Shown here: positions 1 to 8,492 of the stretch, piece by piece
How positions within the stretch are numbered: position 1 is the stretch's first letter
How the letters are laid out: each line of letters begins with the position of its first letter
NCBI RefSeq assembly: GCF_046614695.1
Contig: NZ_JBKKHQ010000001.1
Span: 62,001-126,000, forward strand
Source of the DNA: Pokkaliibacter sp046614695
Lineage (GTDB): Bacteria > Pseudomonadota > Gammaproteobacteria > Pseudomonadales > Balneatricaceae
Length of the DNA stretch: 64,000 nucleotides
Direction: 5' to 3'
Translations under genes and position numbers: made by a program
Notes under the pieces: generated by a model
Told to the model about the DNA's origin: nothing
The model's database searches: none
Seen by the model: the letters and a program-made list of their open reading frames with translations, nothing else

Positions 1-746
1 TAGAAGGGACGCATATAGCTGAAAAAGGTGAACTGCCCCCCAAACACCAGAAACATGGCCAGTAGCGCTGCAGCCATACCCGGACGGCAGGCAGTGCGCC
101 ACAGGCTGGCAAAGGAATGAGGATGAGTAGAGGGTAATTTGGGGAAGCTCAGTGCCTGCCAGAGCAGGCAGACAACGCCCAGTACGCCGGTAATGGCAAA
201 GACACCACGCCAGCCAACGATAACCTCAAGAAAACTGCCCAAAGGCGCGGCAAGCACCAGGGCGACCGAGACGCCGCCGAACACAATCGACATGGCACGG
301 GGAATGTCCTGCTGTTGAGACAGACGCATGGTCAAAGCCGGTGCCATCGCCCAGAAACCGCCCAGCGCCAGCCCGAGAATCAAGCGCCCCACGCAAAGCC
401 AGAGAAAGTCGGAAGACAGGGCGACAATAACGTTGGACAGCATCAGTAATGCTGAAAACCCCATCACCACTTTGCGCCGGTCAATGCCCTGCGTGACCCG
501 TGCTGTCAGCAGGCTGGAGAAAATCGCCACTAATGCTGTCGCGGTGAGGCTCTGGCCTGCCAGCCCCTCGCTGATATCAAGATCATGGGCCATGGGGGTC
601 AGCAAACTGACAGGCAGCAGTTCAGTAATCAGCACCGTGGCCACGCTTAAGGCCAGTGCAAAGACGGCACTCCAACAGGTTGATTCAAGCCGTGGTGAGC
701 CCGTTCGCTCGCGGTCCTGGTTATTTAGTAATGAGGTATCGGACAT
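1..746 (-). CDS. MFS exporter, NepI-like (partial, C-terminus outside window)
   Basis: Inner-membrane major facilitator transporter, read from an ATG at 744-746 and running off the left edge after about 248 residues (roughly seven of twelve helices). The segment ELLPVSLLTPMAHDL (res. 42-56), the loop GIDRRK (87-92) and the glycine-rich helix GRLILGLALGGFWAM (120-134) closely resemble E. coli NepI, a purine-ribonucleoside efflux protein, from memory of that family. Substrate is therefore guessed as a nucleoside or sugar-like metabolite exported with proton antiport. The gene lies downstream of, and in the same direction as, the LysR gene at 1034-1930, separated by about 290 bases that can hold its own promoter. 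The family assignment is firm; the substrate is inference. Confidence 0.85.
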   Translation of the reverse strand, partial: MSDTSLLNNQDRERTGSPRLESTCWSAVFALALSVATVLITELLPVSLLTPMAHDLDISEGLAGQSLTATALVAIFSSLLTARVTQGIDRRKVVMGFSALLMLSNVIVALSSDFLWLCVGRLILGLALGGFWAMAPALTMRLSQQQDIPRAMSIVFGGVSVALVLAAPLGSFLEVIVGWRGVFAITGVLGVVCLLWQALSFPKLPSTHPHSFASLWRTACRPGMAAALLAMFLVFGGQFTFFSYMRPF

Positions 747-1033
747 GGGGTAATCCCGAATTGGATAAAAATCTCACCCTAAGCCTGCCAAGCGGTAACG
801 CTCAGGGCCGGGTAGCGGAGTGATAAGGCGGGATTGTTATTATTGAATCCGCTAAGGGGCAGCTTTTTAGAAAGCCAGACCCTCAGGCAGCGTATGACCG
901 CACTGGTTTAAGCAGCAAAGAGTTATTGTAGTGATCGCTAATTGAATAATTAGGCAGGAATCAGTGATAGGACTTACAAGGCAGGCTCATGAATGGCGCT
1001 GCATTAAGCAGCGCACATGTTGAGAGAAAAGGG

Positions 1034-1930
1034 CTACTCGTCTCGATAGCGCAAGGCATCAACGATGACCTTAAAGGAGTTAGAGGTCTGGCGACGGTGT
1101 GGGTAGTAGAAGTAATAGCCGGCAAAGGGCGGCGTCCAGTCCTCCAGTACGGATACCAGCCTGCCTGCATCGATGTGCTCGCGTACCAGTTCTTCAGGAA
1201 TATAGCCAAGGCCGTAACCGTCCAGAGCCGCCGTCACTACAGGATAGATCGTATTGAAGGTGAACTGTCCCTGCACTTTGACCCTCAGCTCGCGCTCATC
1301 CTTTTCAAATTCCCACGCATACAGCCCGCCGTGGGTCGCCAGGCGCAGATTAATGCAGTTATGGTCTTTTAAATCCTGCGGGGTCGTGGGCTTGTCATTC
1401 TGAGCAAAATACTCGGGCGACCCCACGACCAGCATGCGAAAGTCCGGGCCGACTTTAACGGCAATCATACCCTCTGAGAGCTGTTCACCCAGGCGAACGC
1501 CGCCGTCGAACTTTTCACGAATGATGTCCGTCAGGCTGTAATCCGTGACGATCTCAACATGCAGATCCGGATACTGCTTGAGAACCGGTGCCAGCTTGGG
1601 CCAGATGACCCGGTCGGCGGCATAGTCCGTGGCGGTAATGCGAATCGTCCCGGCGGGTTGGTCACGCATCTCCACCATATTGGTCAGCTCATCTTCAATC
1701 TCGTTAAAGTGCGGCGCGATACGGTCAAGTATCCGCTGGCCTTCAGAGGTGGGCGTGACGCGACGGGTTGAGCGGTTCAGCAAACGAAGGCCCAGGCGCT
1801 TCTCCAGCCCGCGTATGGCATGGCTGACACCCGACTGAGACAAGCCCACCTGCGCCGCTGCCTGGGTAAAGCTGCCGGAGCGGGCAACGATGATAAAGAG
1901 TAATAAGTCGGCGACATTTTCGCGGAGCAT
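1034..1930 (-). CDS. LysR-family transcriptional regulator
   Basis: A 298-residue LysR regulator: N-terminal winged helix-turn-helix (about res. 5-63, with FTQAAAQVGLSQSGVSHAIR as the recognition region) and a periplasmic-binding-protein-like effector domain (about 90-295). It ends in FYYPHRRQTSNSFK, a C-terminal signature shared with the regulators at 4297-5190 and 24178-25089, so the three are paralogues. It is divergent from the Rossmann-fold reductase at 2098, and LysR proteins commonly control the divergent neighbour, so that gene is the likely target. The MFS gene at 1-746 is transcribed in the same direction downstream. The effector cannot be read from the sequence. Confidence 0.92.
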   Translation of the reverse strand: MLRENVADLLLFIIVARSGSFTQAAAQVGLSQSGVSHAIRGLEKRLGLRLLNRSTRRVTPTSEGQRILDRIAPHFNEIEDELTNMVEMRDQPAGTIRITATDYAADRVIWPKLAPVLKQYPDLHVEIVTDYSLTDIIREKFDGGVRLGEQLSEGMIAVKVGPDFRMLVVGSPEYFAQNDKPTTPQDLKDHNCINLRLATHGGLYAWEFEKDERELRVKVQGQFTFNTIYPVVTAALDGYGLGYIPEELVREHIDAGRLVSVLEDWTPPFAGYYFYYPHRRQTSNSFKVIVDALRYRDE

Positions 1931-2097
1931 CTTGGCTCACTCCTGATGACGGATTCATTGTGCAAAAGCAGGGTGGTCTGCGTTGCTGTTACCTGCTTTG
2001 CTGTTAATAGGGAGAAGCACTCGCCCAATCTTGGCTTTTTCCTCTGCCAACCCCACGATGCGCTTCTGATTTCTTGCCAGCCTGTAGGAGATATCCC

Positions 2098-2751
2098 ATG
2101 AAGATTGCCATTATCGGTGCCGGTCGAATGGGCGCTGCGTTGGGCCGATGCTGGTCTGCGGCAGGGCACAACATTATTTTCAGCTATTCGCGCTCACCGG
2201 CACGTTTATCTGCCCTTGCCGATCAGGTCGGCGCTCAGGCGGCCACACCGGCGCAAGCGGCTGCCCTTGCCGAGGTTGTTCTGCTTGCTGTGCACTGGTC
2301 CCAGCTTGAGGATGCCCTGACACAGGCGGGAGATCTCACCGGTAAAACCCTTATTAGTTGCTGCGTTCCACTTGATCCTGAGGATGAGTATCTGCTGCTC
2401 GGCGGTCAGGACTCCGGTATCGAATTCCTGGCCCGATGCCTGCCGGCTACCCGTATTGCCGGTGCCTTTACGACGTGCCCCAGTGAAGTTATCCCGGAGG
2501 TTTTTTCCTGCCGTCATTCCTTAAAACCGGCAGCTCAGATGCTGTACTACTGTGATCATGAATCCTTAAAGCCACTGGTGGCCGGGCTGATTGATGATAT
2601 CGGCTTTGAGCCGGTGTTCATCGGCGGACTGGCTAACGGGCGCTTTGTTGAACCCTTTGCCATGGTTACCGCTGCCTTGGCCTACGGCCAACCCGGTGGC
2701 GCAGAGCTTATTTATCGCTTTGATCGGCTGGGTAAAGCAACCAAAGATTAA
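2098..2751 (+). CDS. NADP-binding reductase (F420-dependent NADP oxidoreductase / ProC-type fold)
   Basis: A 217-residue protein opening with a dinucleotide-binding motif GAGRMG (res. 7-12) on the first beta strand, followed by SRSP in the position that usually recognises the NADP phosphate. This fold is that of the F420-dependent NADP oxidoreductase and pyrroline-5-carboxylate reductase N-terminal family. The ATG at 2098 is chosen over an upstream ATG at 2074 because TAGGAG lies 8 bases before it and the Rossmann strand begins at residue 2. The gene stands alone and is divergent from the LysR gene at 1034-1930. Proteins of this type without an F420 pathway probably reduce a small metabolite with NADPH; the substrate is unknown. 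Confidence 0.8.
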   Translation: MKIAIIGAGRMGAALGRCWSAAGHNIIFSYSRSPARLSALADQVGAQAATPAQAAALAEVVLLAVHWSQLEDALTQAGDLTGKTLISCCVPLDPEDEYLLLGGQDSGIEFLARCLPATRIAGAFTTCPSEVIPEVFSCRHSLKPAAQMLYYCDHESLKPLVAGLIDDIGFEPVFIGGLANGRFVEPFAMVTAALAYGQPGGAELIYRFDRLGKATKD

Positions 2752-2874
2752 TGAGTGGCAGTCATAGAAGATATTAAAACTATGTTGTTCACTAATTTAT
2801 CGTCGGTGACTACCTTGCTCTGTCATATTGCCATCAGTACTGGCACTGATGGTTGCAGCCGTACCTGAGGATTT

Positions 2875-3606
2875 ATGCGCCCCTATATCATCTGTCACAT
2901 GATCACCAGTCTGGATGGAAGCATTCTTCCGGATCAGTGGCATTCCACTGCCGAGGTCAGTGTCGACGCGATGATCGAGCGCCATTACGACCATTGTGCC
3001 GATAGTTTTAAGGCGCAGGGCTGGATCGTGGGACGCGAAACCATGTCGCATTATGTGCCCGGCGTGGCTGACGAAAGTGTTAGCGATGAGAAGGGGTTTA
3101 TTGCCGCTCAGTGGCGTGAAGATAACCTCAAGCCTGCCAATGGCAAGCCGCTGGCGATTGCCTTTGATCCCAAGGGGCGGCTACGCCCCGAGACGGCAGA
3201 ACTGGATGGAGAGCATCTGGTACTGGTGCTGGGAGCACAGGCGCCAACCTATGCCATTGAGCATCTACAGCGTGCAGGCGTCTCTTATCTTTTTGCCGGT
3301 CAGCAGGGTGATGATGTGCTGCAGGCGCTGGAGAAAATTTCGGCTTTCTATGGCGTTGAGCGCTTGCTGCTTCAGGGCGGGGCGATCACCAACGGCCATT
3401 TTCTGCGTGCCGGGGCCATTGATGAAATCAGCACCCTGGTTTGTCCTGCCTTGGATGGAGCGACAACCTTCAAAGGCATTTTTCAGTCGACAGATTCTGA
3501 GTCTCAAACGACAGTCGCAGCGCCTCTGAATACGCATTTTTTAGGCTATTCGATTCTGGAAGACGGCGTGATCTGGAGTAAGTATCGGCTCACCGCTGCC
3601 CGTTAA
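2875..3606 (+). CDS. RibD C-terminal / dihydrofolate-reductase-like oxidoreductase
   Basis: A 243-residue stand-alone RibD C-terminal-domain protein. The opening RPYIICHMITSLDGSI and the segment GWIVGRETMSHY match the NADPH-dependent 5-amino-6-ribosylamino-uracil reductase fold, and LLLQGGAITNGHFL is the typical glycine-rich NADPH-contacting strand. Stand-alone members are often not part of riboflavin synthesis and no rib genes lie nearby, so a general pyrimidine or pteridine-type reductase is the safest description. The gene follows the reductase at 2098-2751 after a 123-base gap and may have its own promoter. Confidence 0.85.
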   Translation: MRPYIICHMITSLDGSILPDQWHSTAEVSVDAMIERHYDHCADSFKAQGWIVGRETMSHYVPGVADESVSDEKGFIAAQWREDNLKPANGKPLAIAFDPKGRLRPETAELDGEHLVLVLGAQAPTYAIEHLQRAGVSYLFAGQQGDDVLQALEKISAFYGVERLLLQGGAITNGHFLRAGAIDEISTLVCPALDGATTFKGIFQSTDSESQTTVAAPLNTHFLGYSILEDGVIWSKYRLTAAR

Positions 3607-3703
3607 ACTGAACTCTTTTTTCTCTATCCACTGAGTGTTGCTGGCGTTCTGAAAACAGAGCGCGGGCGAAGCTTTGCCTGTCATTGCTTAAGGAGTCGAA
3701 CCG

Positions 3704-3772
3704 ATGTCCGAAAGATTATCCACGCTGTCTCAGGCGTCGGCTTCCGCTGCACGCCACGGTGGAAAACAGTGA
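3704..3772 (+). CDS. 22-codon leader ORF coupled to the cyclophilin-like gene
   Basis: A short ORF with a clear AAGGAG Shine-Dalgarno 8 bases before its ATG. It encodes a Ser/Ala-rich 22-residue peptide (MSERLSTLSQASASAARHGG...). Its TGA stop at 3770-3772 overlaps the GTG start of the next gene at 3769 in a GTGA arrangement. That geometry is typical of translational coupling and supports both this ORF and the GTG start downstream, which has no good ribosome site of its own. The peptide has no recognised function. Confidence 0.5.
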   Translation: MSERLSTLSQASASAARHGGKQ

Positions 3773-4272
3773 AGGCGTGTTATCAGGGTTTCTTCCCAGG
3801 CCTGCGCTGGCTTTGGCACTGGAGTCGGCACTGTCTGATGGCCACGTTCATTGTCTGGCTGACTAACCCGGGGCTGGCCATCGCCGGTCCGAATTCTGTA
3901 CCTGTAACGGAGAATATGATGATAACCGTGCTGATGACCGCTCAGGACAACACCTACCGTATCACCATGGCAGACAGTGAGGCGGCGCGTTCCTTTATCG
4001 CGCTATTACCGATGACGCTTAAGCTCAGTGACTATCATGGAATCGAGAAGGTTGCAGACTTGCCCAAGCGGCTTGATACCTCGGATGCGCCAGCGGGCAT
4101 CAAGCCGGAAGTGGGCGATGTGACCTATTACTCGCCCTGGGGCAATCTGGCGATTTTCACCAAAGGTTTCGGCTATGCCAGCGGACTGGTGCTGCTAGGG
4201 CGTATTGAAGGTGGCGCCGCAGCGGTTCGCACTCTGGGCAATCAGGAAGTGCGCCTCGAGCTTGCGCCCTGA
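3769..4272 (+). CDS. Cyclophilin-like fold protein, membrane-targeted
   Basis: A 167-residue protein. Residues about 17-40 are hydrophobic (CLMATFIVWLTNPGLAIAG) and look like an export signal or anchor. The rest, from about residue 52, matches the prokaryotic cyclophilin-like family: a beta-rich domain with ITVLMTAQDNTYRI, AARSFIALLP, LKLSDYHG and YYSPWGNLAIF. These small proteins share the peptidyl-prolyl isomerase barrel fold, but catalytic activity is generally unproven. Start is the GTG at 3769, overlapping the stop of a 22-codon leader ORF. The neighbouring LysR gene 4297-5190 converges on it. Confidence 0.72.
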   Translation: MKACYQGFFPGLRWLWHWSRHCLMATFIVWLTNPGLAIAGPNSVPVTENMMITVLMTAQDNTYRITMADSEAARSFIALLPMTLKLSDYHGIEKVADLPKRLDTSDAPAGIKPEVGDVTYYSPWGNLAIFTKGFGYASGLVLLGRIEGGAAAVRTLGNQEVRLELAP

Positions 4273-4296
4273 TCGCCACGGGGGCGCTTTCTGTAT

Positions 4297-5190
4297 TTAT
4301 CGACTTCGATAACGCAGGGCATCCAGTACCACTTTAAAAGCCGCCGTTTGCTGTCGTCGGCTGGGGTAGTAGAGGTGATAGCCCTCGAAAGGGTCTGACC
4401 AGTCGCGCAGCACTTCCTGCAGCTCGTTGCGGGCGAGGGCATCTTCAACTAGCCCCAGCGGTAGTTGGGCAAGACCGACGCCAGCGATGCTGGCATCCAG
4501 AATCTGAAAGACGCTGTTCATGATCAGCTGCCCTTCCACACGAACGCTGAACTCCTTCTCACCACTGCCAAATTCCCAGGCATAAAGGCCGCCATGTGTT
4601 GGTAATCGCAGGTTAATACAGCGATGACCGGTCAGTGCTTCGGGAGTCCTGGGGATACCGTTTTCCAGTAAATACGCCGGTGAGGCCACGACGGCCATGC
4701 GCATGGGCGGACAGATGGGAGCCGCAATCATGTCGGCTGCGATGATGCCGCCGAGGCGCACTCCTGCATCAAAACGTTCGGCGACGATATCGGTCAGGCC
4801 GTAGTCAGTGGTGAGTTCTATCGATAGTTCGGGATAGCGGGTCAGTAGCGGACGCAAGCGCGGCCATAGCACCGCTTTGATGGCGTATTCATCGGCATTA
4901 ATGCGAACGGTGCCGGCAGGGCGCTCGCTCATGTCTGCCACTGCGGTGACATGCGCATGAATTTCCTGAAGCAGTGGCGCAATCCCCCGTAACAGGCGTT
5001 CGCCTGCTTCAGTTCGGGCGACGCTGCGGGTCGTACGTGTCAGTAAACGGACACCCAGTTTTTCTTCCAGTGATCGCACGGTCTGGCTCACGGCGGAGGT
5101 CGAGACGCCCAGATGAGCCGCTGCGCGAGTGAAATTCCCCTCACGACCAACCGTCACGAACGTGGCCAGTTCATCCAGACTGTAACTCAT
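4297..5190 (-). CDS. LysR-family transcriptional regulator
   Basis: A 297-residue LysR protein with winged helix at about res. 5-63 (FTRAAAHLGVSTSAVSQTVR) and effector domain from about 90. The C-terminal YHLYYPSRRQQTAAFKVVLDA marks it as a close paralogue of 1034-1930 and 24178-25089. It is divergent from the cupin/hydrolase genes starting at 5312, which are its likely targets. The 121-base intergenic space holds an inverted repeat CCGATT (5213-5218) / AATCGG (5235-5240), a possible LysR site. Confidence 0.92.
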   Translation of the reverse strand: MSYSLDELATFVTVGREGNFTRAAAHLGVSTSAVSQTVRSLEEKLGVRLLTRTTRSVARTEAGERLLRGIAPLLQEIHAHVTAVADMSERPAGTVRINADEYAIKAVLWPRLRPLLTRYPELSIELTTDYGLTDIVAERFDAGVRLGGIIAADMIAAPICPPMRMAVVASPAYLLENGIPRTPEALTGHRCINLRLPTHGGLYAWEFGSGEKEFSVRVEGQLIMNSVFQILDASIAGVGLAQLPLGLVEDALARNELQEVLRDWSDPFEGYHLYYPSRRQQTAAFKVVLDALRYRSR

Positions 5191-5212
5191 GATTATAAAG
5201 CTCTGCTTAATG

Positions 5213-5240
5213 CCGATTTAAGAATTCTACATCTAATCGG
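5213..5240. promoter_or_regulatory. Inverted repeat, candidate LysR operator
   Basis: CCGATT and AATCGG form a 6-base inverted repeat with a 16-base AT-rich spacer containing TAAGAATTCTACATCT. It lies between the divergent LysR gene (start 5190) and the cupin gene (start 5312), where a LysR dimer would be expected to bind. The assignment rests on position and symmetry only. Confidence 0.35.
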
Positions 5241-5311
5241 CCTAATAAGTCTTTGTTAGAGTAAAAATCGTACTAATGATGGATCCCCACTTATGACCTC
5301 AGGAGGTTGTT

Positions 5312-5755
5312 ATGAGCGATATCGATAAAGCATCCCTCGACATGATTGTGCAGCGTGCCAGCGACAATGAAGCCATTAAGGGCCCGACAGACTGGTTCAC
5401 TGGGGAGGTTCGTATCGACAAGATGTTTACTGCACCTGAACCTTCGCGCCTGGGAATGGCGGTAGTGAACTTTGCCCCCGGTGCGCGCACCAACTGGCAC
5501 ACCCATCCGGTGGGTCAGGTACTTTTGGTGACTGACGGTGTGGGCTGGACTCAGTGTGAAGGCGGCCCTAAAACTGAAATCCGCGCGGGTGACCTGATCT
5601 GGTGTAACTGCGGCCGCCGTCATTGGCACGGTGCCACCGACAAAACCGCCATGCAGCACGTTGCCATGCAGGAATCGCAAAACGGTTCTCCTGTTGAATG
5701 GATGGAGCCTGTGACGGATGAGGTGTACCTCGCCAAAGAAGTGAAGAAGGACTAA
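5312..5755 (+). CDS. Cupin-domain protein
   Basis: A 147-residue single-domain cupin with the first metal-binding motif GARTNWHTHPVGQVLLV (histidines at about 66 and 68) and second motif CGRRHWHGATD. The arrangement resembles the small bacterial cupins related to manganese-dependent hydroxynitrile lyases and carboxymuconolactone-decarboxylase-associated cupins. The RBS AGGAGG precedes the ATG by about 6 bases. It is followed after about 95 bases by an alpha/beta hydrolase and lies opposite a LysR regulator. Small-molecule lyase or isomerase activity is inference from family. Confidence 0.85.
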   Translation: MSDIDKASLDMIVQRASDNEAIKGPTDWFTGEVRIDKMFTAPEPSRLGMAVVNFAPGARTNWHTHPVGQVLLVTDGVGWTQCEGGPKTEIRAGDLIWCNCGRRHWHGATDKTAMQHVAMQESQNGSPVEWMEPVTDEVYLAKEVKKD

Positions 5756-5851
5756 GCCCCTTCGCTTGTCTGCCTTACCGTTCGTACTCTGATTTCGGGC
5801 GGTGAGGGAGGCTTTCACTGATGACATTTTCTGACATGAACTGAGCTCCCT

Positions 5852-6796
5852 ATGGATAACTATATTTTTACTCTTAGCCCTGAGGTAACGCGCACACCTG
5901 TCAGTTACCCAACACGTTTCGGTATTACCCTGAGCGGTGATCTTTACCTGCCCAGAAATGCCAATGAGCACAGCGCACTGCCCGGTCTGATCGTCGGGGC
6001 GCCTTATGGTGGCGTAAAGCAGCAGGGCCCCGGTATTTACGCCAATGAACTGGCTAAACGCGGTTTTGCTGTGCTGACGTTTGACCCATCCTACAACGGC
6101 GACTCCGAAGGTGATGTGCGCCGTCTGTCTTCGCCCGAGGTATTCGTGGAAGACTTCCACGCCGGTATCGATTTTCTGGGTACCTATCCCGGCATTAACC
6201 GCGACCAACTGGGTGTGATCGGTATTTGTGGCTCTGGTGGTTTTGGTTTGAGTGCTGCGCAGGTTGATCCGCGCATCAAGGCAGTGGCTACGGTGAGCAT
6301 GTACGATATTTCCCGTATGCATGCGGAAGGCTTTGGCGGTTCGCTGGATGACGACAGCCGTAAAGCACTGCTGGAAACCCTGGCCGAGCAGCGCTGGGTG
6401 GAATTCAAGGATGGCCGTCCTGCGTTGGCAGATCGTGGTGCGCCCCTTGAAATTACCGAAGAAACTCATCCCATTGGCCGTGAATTTGGCGAGTTTTACT
6501 CCCGTCCACGGGGCTACCACCCCAACTCCAGCACCCAGTTCACTAAAACCTCATCGCTGAGCTTTATGAACTTCCCGCTGCTGGACAAGCTGGCCTGGAT
6601 TGCTCCGCGCCCAGTGCTCCTCATCATGGGTGATGAAGCTCACTCCCGCTATTTCAGTGAGGATATCTTCACTCAGGCGGCCGAGCCCAAAGAGCTGTAT
6701 ATCGTTGAAGGCTCCAATCATGTTGATCTGTACGATAAAACCGACCTGATTCCCTTCGATAAACTACAAAGCTTCTTCAAGGGTGCATTTGCCTGA
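5852..6796 (+). CDS. Alpha/beta hydrolase (YcjY/dienelactone-hydrolase-like)
   Basis: A 314-residue hydrolase. Visible parts are the oxyanion region GAPYGGVKQQGPG (about res. 50-62), the nucleophile elbow IGICGSGGFG in which the serine sits in C-G-S-G-G, the acid in ILIMGDEAHSRYF, and the catalytic histidine in EGSNHVDLYD near the C-terminus. A cysteine at -2 of the serine, rather than glycine, is common in this uncharacterised subgroup. It is downstream of the cupin and probably co-transcribed; a strong terminator follows at 6818-6842. The substrate is unknown. Confidence 0.88.
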   Translation: MDNYIFTLSPEVTRTPVSYPTRFGITLSGDLYLPRNANEHSALPGLIVGAPYGGVKQQGPGIYANELAKRGFAVLTFDPSYNGDSEGDVRRLSSPEVFVEDFHAGIDFLGTYPGINRDQLGVIGICGSGGFGLSAAQVDPRIKAVATVSMYDISRMHAEGFGGSLDDDSRKALLETLAEQRWVEFKDGRPALADRGAPLEITEETHPIGREFGEFYSRPRGYHPNSSTQFTKTSSLSFMNFPLLDKLAWIAPRPVLLIMGDEAHSRYFSEDIFTQAAEPKELYIVEGSNHVDLYDKTDLIPFDKLQSFFKGAFA

Positions 6797-6817
6797 AGTA
6801 AGTAGTGTTCCATTTGC

Positions 6818-6842
6818 AAAGGGAATCCGTGGGATTCCCTTT
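6818..6842. terminator. Rho-independent terminator, bidirectional
   Basis: Eleven-base stem AAAGGGAATCC / GGATTCCCTTT with a three-base loop, followed by a T run on the plus strand. It sits between the hydrolase gene ending at 6796 and the converging gene ending at 6863. Confidence 0.85.
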
Positions 6843-6862
6843 TTATCAACGGTGTATTGGCT

Positions 6863-7615
6863 TTAACCCGCAGTACGCTCTTCAAAGACTTTCTTGAAGA
6901 CCGGCAGGGCTGAGAACACATTAGGCCAGCCAGCGTAGAAGGCCAGATGGGTCAGGAGTTCGGAAGCTTCACTTTGCTTTAGGCCATTATCCATAGCGCG
7001 ATTCAGGTGGAAGGGCACCTGCTCGACTTTACCGGCGGCGACCAGTGCGCTGACGGTGACCAGACTGCGATCACGCGGCGCCAGCGCCGGGCGTAGCCAC
7101 AAGTCGAGGAACAGTAGCTCGGTGGTGTAGTGAGTGACACCGGGAGCGACCTTGCCAAAACGTTCCTCAACAAATTGCTGACGCTGCTCCTCTTTTTCCT
7201 TATCCAGTGGCAGTTTCTGAGGATCAACCTCGGGCAGCTGATCCGCCCCAATACCTTTCTCTTCGTATACCGTTTGCGCTGCGCGCGCCGCATCCATGGC
7301 ATTACCCCAGCCGGAATAGAACGCCAGATGAGTAATGGTTTCGGAGATTTCTGCCGGTTTCACACCATTATCAAGCGCTGTTCGAATCGCCGCAGGCAGC
7401 TCAGCAGCCTGATCACGGGCAATCATTGCCGCCAGTGTGGCGATACTGCGATCGCGGGGTGACAGAGCCTCGCGCTTCCACACTTCGTTTTGTAGCTGCT
7501 GCTGATAGTGCTCAAGGGCCGGTGACACCTTGGCAAGATCCGGCTTGTCTGCTGCAAAGGTTTGACCGGACAGGCCCAGGGATAGCAAGAGGGCGGCAGT
7601 GGTGGTGATTTTCAT
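6863..7615 (-). CDS. Exported carboxymuconolactone-decarboxylase-family protein (two domains)
   Basis: A 250-residue protein with a classical Sec signal peptide (MKITTTAALLLSLGLSGQTFA, cleavage near residue 22). Two tandem AhpD/CMD-like helical repeats follow: APRDRSLVTVSALVAAG in the second repeat mirrors SPRDRSIATLAAMIARD in the first, and each ends with HLAFYSGW or HLAFYAGW. No CxxC pair typical of AhpD peroxidase is present. Export of such a protein to the periplasm is less usual than the cytosolic form. It lies 63 bases downstream of the cytochrome P460-like gene and is probably in the same operon. Confidence 0.88.
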   Translation of the reverse strand: MKITTTAALLLSLGLSGQTFAADKPDLAKVSPALEHYQQQLQNEVWKREALSPRDRSIATLAAMIARDQAAELPAAIRTALDNGVKPAEISETITHLAFYSGWGNAMDAARAAQTVYEEKGIGADQLPEVDPQKLPLDKEKEEQRQQFVEERFGKVAPGVTHYTTELLFLDLWLRPALAPRDRSLVTVSALVAAGKVEQVPFHLNRAMDNGLKQSEASELLTHLAFYAGWPNVFSALPVFKKVFEERTAG

Positions 7616-7678
7616 CGAAACTTCCTTTTACGAAGGGTGAGTGAAAACTGGGGAGACGGGATAAGAAGCGGTTGCAGG

Positions 7679-8191
7679 TCAGTCCGAATAGGCCTTCATG
7701 CGATCAAGTGTGAAAACGAAGTCATTAGCGGACTGGGACTGGTGGCAGCTCATACAGCGAGAGCCATCAACGGAGGCGTTGGGCGTGCCATCGGGGGCAA
7801 ACTCCCGAAATAGCCAGTCGCCGGTGCGTTGGTGCTCAGGAACCTGTTCACCAAAACCTGCCTGCTTTTCCATAATGACGTAGCGAAAGAGCGTATCGTC
7901 GCGAAAATCCTCCAGCACAATGGTGGTGCCATTGGGCAAGGGTTCTCCAGCCCTGGCCGCTGCAATGGCTTCGTGACTGGTGTAAAGCTCTTCACGGGTA
8001 CTGCCACGGGTGACGGTGGCGTAATGGGCGCCTGCAGTCGGGTTAGCAGGAAATTGCACCTGGGTATTGGCGGCAGCGGAGGCATTTTCGGACGCACTGG
8101 TTTCAGCCTGCACAGTACTGACGGATAACACCGTCGCGATCACTACGGCACCAAGCCTAAACGAGCAATGGGGTTTGAATAACGCCTGCAT
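7679..8191 (-). CDS. Cytochrome P460-like periplasmic c-type heme protein
   Basis: A 170-residue protein from the ATG at 8191, chosen over upstream in-frame ATGs because GAGG lies 8 bases before it and a signal peptide (LGAVVIATVLSVSTVQA) then begins near the N-terminus. The body has the P460 pattern HYATVTRGSTREELY and ends with one heme-binding CMSCH motif (about res. 151-155). P460 proteins oxidise hydroxylamine or detoxify reactive nitrogen; many distant members are uncharacterised. It is the promoter-proximal gene of a pair with the CMD-family protein at 6863-7615. Confidence 0.82.
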   Translation of the reverse strand: MQALFKPHCSFRLGAVVIATVLSVSTVQAETSASENASAAANTQVQFPANPTAGAHYATVTRGSTREELYTSHEAIAAARAGEPLPNGTTIVLEDFRDDTLFRYVIMEKQAGFGEQVPEHQRTGDWLFREFAPDGTPNASVDGSRCMSCHQSQSANDFVFTLDRMKAYSD

Positions 8192-8492
8192 GGCACATGC
8201 CTCTTTCATCGTTAAACATGAAATTAAGGAAGCATTTAGCATGCGGAGGATTGCCATCCGGGACAACGCTGACCGGAGAGTAGCAATTATGATGCTGGCT
8301 CATGAATGGGGCGTCAGAGCGTGACTGATGTGAGTAATAGCCACTCAGGAGAGTGATGCTTCGACACCGGTTTTTTTGATGAGCACAGCGCTATGGTGAT
8401 AACAAGAAAAGCAGAGACAGCAGCTTTCTAACTAACACAGTAGCTCTGCTTGTCCCTGCTTTTTGTTCAGGAAGTGGTCATGCACTAATGGC
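8192..8492. other. Intergenic region, no confident gene
   Basis: About 300 bases between the divergently read P460-like gene and the end of the SDR gene. It contains a long imperfect hairpin (8407-8419 with 8451-8463) and a 27-codon plus-strand ORF at 8241 preceded by AAGGAA, which I do not consider supported. Confidence 0.5.
8407..8463 (-). terminator. Possible terminator of the SDR gene
   Basis: AAAAGCAGAGACA (8407-8419) pairs with TGTCCCTGCTTTT (8451-8463) with one mismatch, enclosing a 31-base loop that can fold further. It lies just beyond the stop of the SDR gene 8493-9260 and ends in a T run when read on the minus strand. Confidence 0.4.

Noticed and set aside
5291..6520. 409-codon open frame on the minus strand
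   Set aside because: Runs antisense across the cupin gene, the intergenic gap and the hydrolase gene; both plus-strand genes have clear domains, and this frame has no recognisable motif.
8241..8324. 27-codon plus-strand ORF with AAGGAA before the ATG
   Set aside because: Very short, overlaps no coupled gene, and no downstream gene follows in that orientation; not separable from chance.
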